This document shows, piece by piece, positions 60,824 to 64,000 of a DNA stretch of 64,000 bases. Numbering within the stretch: position 1 is the stretch's first letter; each line of letters starts with the position of its first letter. The notes beneath the pieces were generated by a model, which had not been told where the DNA came from, ran no database searches, and worked only from the letters and a program-made list of their open reading frames with translations. Source of the DNA: WTFY01 sp965205275 (GTDB lineage Bacteria > Pseudomonadota > Gammaproteobacteria > UBA4575); assembly GCA_965205275.1 (NCBI GenBank), contig OZ242168.1, forward strand, positions 1,798,001 through 1,862,000, read 5' to 3'. Position numbers and translations under genes: made by a program.

Positions 60824-62928
60824 ACGCGCACCCCGTCGAGGCGCTGCTGCGCCCACCGGTTGAACTGTGGTCGGCACTGGTGGCGTTCGCCACCGCCGCC
60901 CTGGCCACGCTCGCCCCGTGGGCCCTGATGATGCCGCCGGGCGTAGCCCTGGGGACCGCGGCGGTGCTGGCCGGGATCGGAGGGATCCGGGCCCGCCAGG
61001 CCTGGAAGGTCATGCGCTATCAGCGCAACCTGCGCCGCCTGCCCGTCTGGCGGATGCGGGCCGAGCGGATCCCGCTCAGTACCCGCAAGCTGTTTCTCGG
61101 CAAGGGCTTTCGCTGGACCCAGAAGCATACGCAGCGCCTGCGCGACACCCTGCGCCCTGAAGTCCAGCGCTACGTGCAACCGGGGAGGTTGTATCAATGG
61201 GCACGGCGCAAGGAGGTGGCGTGGGAATCCGCCCCGCTGCAGGGTCTGCCGGCCCGCCTGTTGCGTGCACGGACCGGGTGGAACCCCCTGGCGCCGCTGC
61301 CGGCGGTGGGCGGAAACCCTGCCCTGCATGCGGTGGAACCCGGCGAGCAGGAGGTCTGGATGGATCTCGGTGAGCGGGTCGGCCACACGCTGGTGCTGGG
61401 GACGACGCGCGTCGGCAAGACACGCCTGGCCGAACTTCTCATTGCCCAGGATATCCGCCGCGGTGACGTGGTGATCGTGTTCGACCCGAAGGGGGATGCC
61501 GGACTGTTGCGGCGCGTGTATGCGGAGGCCCGGCGCGCCGGGCGCACCCGCGACTTCTATATGTTCCATCTGGGGTTCCCGGAAATCTCGGCCCGCTACA
61601 ACGCCATCGGCAACTTCTCGCGCATCACCGAGGTTGCGACCCGCATTGCCAACCAGCTCCCGAACGAGGGCAATTCCGCGGCCTTCAGGGAATTTGCCTG
61701 GCGCTTCGTCAATATCATCGCCCGTGCCCTGGTCGCCCTTGGCCGGCGCCCGGACTACCAGCAGGTGCGCCGCTACATCAACGACATCGAGCCGCTGTTC
61801 GTGGAATACGCCGAGGAATACCTGCATCGTCAGGGCATGCCGGACTGGCGCAGCCAGGTGGCCGATATTGCCGCCGGCATCAAGGAGCGCAACCTGCCGA
61901 CCTCGCTGCGCGGTCGCAGTGCCAAAGCCATTGCCCTGATGCGGTACCTGCACCAGCAGGACCTCTACGATCCGGTACTCGACGGCCTGGTGTCGGCCTT
62001 CAAGTATGACCGGACCTATTTCGACAAGATCGTGAGTTCCGTCGGACCGCTGATGGAGAAGCTGACCACCGGCACGATCGCGGCACTCATTTCACCGGAT
62101 TACCTGGACGGGGCCGATGCCCGTCCGATCTTCGAGTGGATGGACGTCATTCGCCGCAAGGGGATCGTGTATGTCGGTCTGGATGCCCTGACCGATACCA
62201 CCGTGGCCAGTGCCGTGGGCAACTCCATGTTTGCCGACCTGGTGTCGGTGGCCGGTCATATCTACAAGCATGGCGTACAGGCCGGTTCCACCAATACCGC
62301 CCCCGTCCTCCCGGATGAAATACCGGTCATTTCCATGCATGCCGACGAGTTTAACGAGCTGATCGGTGATGAGTTCGTGCCGCTGCTGAACAAGGCCGGC
62401 GGCGCCGGGTTCCAGGTCACGGCCTACACCCAGACCTGGTCCGATGTGGAGGCGCGCATCGGCAACCGGGCCAAGGCCGGGCAGGTGGCCGGCAACTTCA
62501 ATACGCTGGTCATGCTGCGGGTCAAGGAACTGGCTACCGCCGAGATGCTCACCGACCAGCTCCCGCGGGTCGAGGTGTTTTCGCTGATGAGCGTATCCGG
62601 CGTGGACGACTCGTCGGACCCGGCTTCCGGTGTCGACTTCAAGTCCCGCAACGAGGACCGTATCAGCGTCTCGGAAGTTCCCATGCTGAGTCCGGCAGAA
62701 CTCGTGGTGCTGCCCAAGGGTCAGGCCTTTGCCTTGCTCGAAGGCGGCCAACTCTGGAAACTGCGCATGCCGCTCCCCGACCCGTGTGCCGACCGCTTCA
62801 TGCCGGCGAGCCTGGCGGACATTGCCCGCGAGATGGAACGGACCTACATCACGAACGACCAGTGGTACCGCATGCAGGAGTCCTGGGGACCGGACCCCGG
62901 TGTACCTTGGACCGGTACCCGTGGCTGA
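60820..62928 (+). CDS. traD: Type IV coupling ATPase TraD (TIGR03743-like)
   Basis: 702 residues. Two N-terminal membrane helices (about 18-55), then the FtsK/TraD-like ATPase: Walker A GTTRVGKT at 194-201, Walker B VVIVFDPKGD at 217-226, and the motif ISMHADEFNELIGDEFVP around residue 505. It delivers the DNA-relaxase complex to the secretion channel during conjugation. Typical length. The C-terminal end overlaps the next gene by 8 bp. Confidence 0.93.
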   Translation: MNAHPVEALLRPPVELWSALVAFATAALATLAPWALMMPPGVALGTAAVLAGIGGIRARQAWKVMRYQRNLRRLPVWRMRAERIPLSTRKLFLGKGFRWTQKHTQRLRDTLRPEVQRYVQPGRLYQWARRKEVAWESAPLQGLPARLLRARTGWNPLAPLPAVGGNPALHAVEPGEQEVWMDLGERVGHTLVLGTTRVGKTRLAELLIAQDIRRGDVVIVFDPKGDAGLLRRVYAEARRAGRTRDFYMFHLGFPEISARYNAIGNFSRITEVATRIANQLPNEGNSAAFREFAWRFVNIIARALVALGRRPDYQQVRRYINDIEPLFVEYAEEYLHRQGMPDWRSQVADIAAGIKERNLPTSLRGRSAKAIALMRYLHQQDLYDPVLDGLVSAFKYDRTYFDKIVSSVGPLMEKLTTGTIAALISPDYLDGADARPIFEWMDVIRRKGIVYVGLDALTDTTVASAVGNSMFADLVSVAGHIYKHGVQAGSTNTAPVLPDEIPVISMHADEFNELIGDEFVPLLNKAGGAGFQVTAYTQTWSDVEARIGNRAKAGQVAGNFNTLVMLRVKELATAEMLTDQLPRVEVFSLMSVSGVDDSSDPASGVDFKSRNEDRISVSEVPMLSPAELVVLPKGQAFALLEGGQLWKLRMPLPDPCADRFMPASLADIAREMERTYITNDQWYRMQESWGPDPGVPWTGTRG

Positions 62929-63655
62929 AGCGCACACCGGCCCGCGGCAACCTGCCGCGCGTCCAGACCTGATCTCCAAAATCCTGACCACCATTGCCCA
63001 GGCGATCAAGTGGCTGCTGCTTTCCCTGTTGTTCTCGATCCTCATCGAGTGGGCAGGGATGGTGTTCTGGTGGCCGGACCAGGGCCTCGACCACAGCCGC
63101 CTGATGCTCGCCCGCGAGATCCGCTACCTGGATACCGATTTCCGCCGCAGCGTCCTGACCCCGGATCCCGCCCGCTTTGCCGCGGACGTGGCCGATGGGA
63201 CGTACCGCTACCTGTTTGAAATCACAGGCGTGACGGCCTTCATCCGGTGGGTCTCGCCACGACCGGGGACACAGGAGACCGGCTTGCGCCCGGCCCTGCA
63301 CCGGGCGTTCCGCCCGGTAGCCCGGTTTGCGATAGCGGCCATGCAGATCACCCAGGTATTCTCGGTGCGCCTGGCTATCCTCAGTCTGGCCATGCCGGTG
63401 TTTCTCCTGTTCGGTCTGGTCGCCCTGGTGGACGGCCTCGTGCGTCGGGACCTTCGGCGCTGGGGCGGCGGGCGGGAGAGTTCGTTTGTGTACCACTATG
63501 CGAAAAGGGCGGTCGTCCCACTCGTGGGAACCGCTTGGGTGACGTATCTGGCTCTGCCGTTCAGCCTGCATCCGGCATGGATCATCCTGCCCTTCGCCGG
63601 GCTGGTGGCGCTTGTGGTCACGGTGAGCGCGAGCACGTTCAAGAAGTATCTGTGA
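62921..63655 (+). CDS. TIGR03747 ICE membrane protein (PFL_4697 family)
   Basis: 244 residues from a GTG overlapping the traD end. Four transmembrane segments: IKWLLLSLLFSILIEWAGMV, AILSLAMPVFLLFGLVALVD, VPLVGTAWVTYLALPFSLHP and WIILPFAGLVALVVTVSAS; the conserved motif ESSFVYHYAKRAVVP is present. It belongs to the same conjugation gene block. Confidence 0.9.
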   Translation: MAEAHTGPRQPAARPDLISKILTTIAQAIKWLLLSLLFSILIEWAGMVFWWPDQGLDHSRLMLAREIRYLDTDFRRSVLTPDPARFAADVADGTYRYLFEITGVTAFIRWVSPRPGTQETGLRPALHRAFRPVARFAIAAMQITQVFSVRLAILSLAMPVFLLFGLVALVDGLVRRDLRRWGGGRESSFVYHYAKRAVVPLVGTAWVTYLALPFSLHPAWIILPFAGLVALVVTVSASTFKKYL

Positions 63656-63816
63656 ATCCACCCATGCGGAATGCCGGCCCGGGGGATCATCCACCAGGCA
63701 TAAATACCGGCATTTAAACCGGCATTAATATTTTAATTTAATGAGAAATAATAATATAAATAATTGATTTATATATACTTGAATTCTGCATGTGATCCGG
63801 CATAATACTTGGTATT

Positions 63817-64000
63817 ATGGATGTGTACGACATGGAACCCATGTTGCCTCGAGATCGATCTCGTAGGTTGGAGAACCTGGCCATTGAGCTGGTTGCCAAG
63901 TCCAGTCAACTGGCTGGCCAAATTCGGCCTGAAGTAAGGGAAGGCATTGGCCATTTGGTCCGGTCAATGAATTGTTATTACTCAAACCTGATCGAGGGGC
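63817..64000 (+). CDS. Fic-family protein, 5' part, cut by window edge
   Basis: 61 codons seen, from ATG 63817: MDVYDMEPMLPRDRSRRLEN, then LAIELVAKSSQLAGQIRPEV and HLVRSMNCYYSNLIEG. The ending SNLIEG is the characteristic inhibitory or pre-helix segment of Fic/DOC proteins (SNxIEG), directly before the Fic core. It transfers AMP or a similar group to target proteins when complete. The upstream 60 bp are very AT-rich, unlike the ICE backbone, which marks it as a cargo gene. The HPFx[D/E]GN motif lies beyond the window. Confidence 0.75.
   Translation, partial: MDVYDMEPMLPRDRSRRLENLAIELVAKSSQLAGQIRPEVREGIGHLVRSMNCYYSNLIEG

Noticed and set aside
60784..61953. 389-codon minus-strand open frame
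   Set aside because: Antisense to traD, which has Walker motifs; a shadow of high GC content.

Overview
The window looks like chromosomal DNA of an IS-rich gammaproteobacterium. The grounds are a complete aapJQMP-type general amino-acid ABC transporter, a Gram-negative porin, a Calx-beta autotransporter, a KefB-type antiporter, an MscS channel, and the start of an SPI-7/PFGI-1-class integrative conjugative element (ICE). No rRNA, tRNA or CRISPR array was seen. Species cannot be named from this. The number of nested and decayed insertion sequences suggests a genome with relaxed selection, such as a symbiont or a recent niche specialist, but that is inference.

Layout. 0.5-6 kb: TPR lipoprotein-like gene, a Calx-beta remnant, then the amino-acid transporter operon on the minus strand (aapJ, aapQ, aapM, aapP) with an intercistronic terminator after aapJ. 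6-12.5 kb: an IS3-family element killed by an amber codon, a 0.4-kb duplication of the 3' end of a glutamate dehydrogenase gene, a DUF2188 gene divergent from an XRE/ImmA-PIN toxin-antitoxin-like pair, a decayed IS481 transposase, and the complete dehydrogenase. 12.8-34.4 kb: a defence and stress patchwork: HipA-like kinase plus an unknown partner, a TTGA-overlapping HSP90-like ATPase/SIR2 pair, KefB-type antiporter, MscS channel, MNT-HEPN pair fused to a truncated type I methylase gene, and an AbiJ-like protein. These are separated by IS3, IS110 and IS1111 elements, some nested inside each other. A LuxR-type regulator survives only as an N-terminal scrap at 15.2 kb and a C-terminal scrap at 31.4 kb.

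34.4-49 kb: an IS3-family element interrupted by an IS110-family element, a 1429-residue Calx-beta autotransporter, a secreted protein, a porin with strong terminator, two divergent PIN-domain toxin-antitoxin modules sharing a palindromic operator region, and a frameshifted Abi_2 gene.

49.2-64 kb: GC-rich ICE backbone. An S24 repressor faces a ParB-like gene that is preceded by a 27-codon leader. There follow DUF2857, a higA with only the tail of higB beside a 103-bp inverted repeat, TIGR03761, DUF3577 (STY4534), RadC, DUF6573-like, a tyrosine-recombinase-like integrase behind a structured leader, then the conjugation genes PilL-N, a small membrane protein, TIGR03759, lytic transglycosylase, TIGR03765, TraD and TIGR03747. 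A Fic-family cargo gene starts at the right edge and is cut by it. Three copies of a small hairpin sit between ICE genes.
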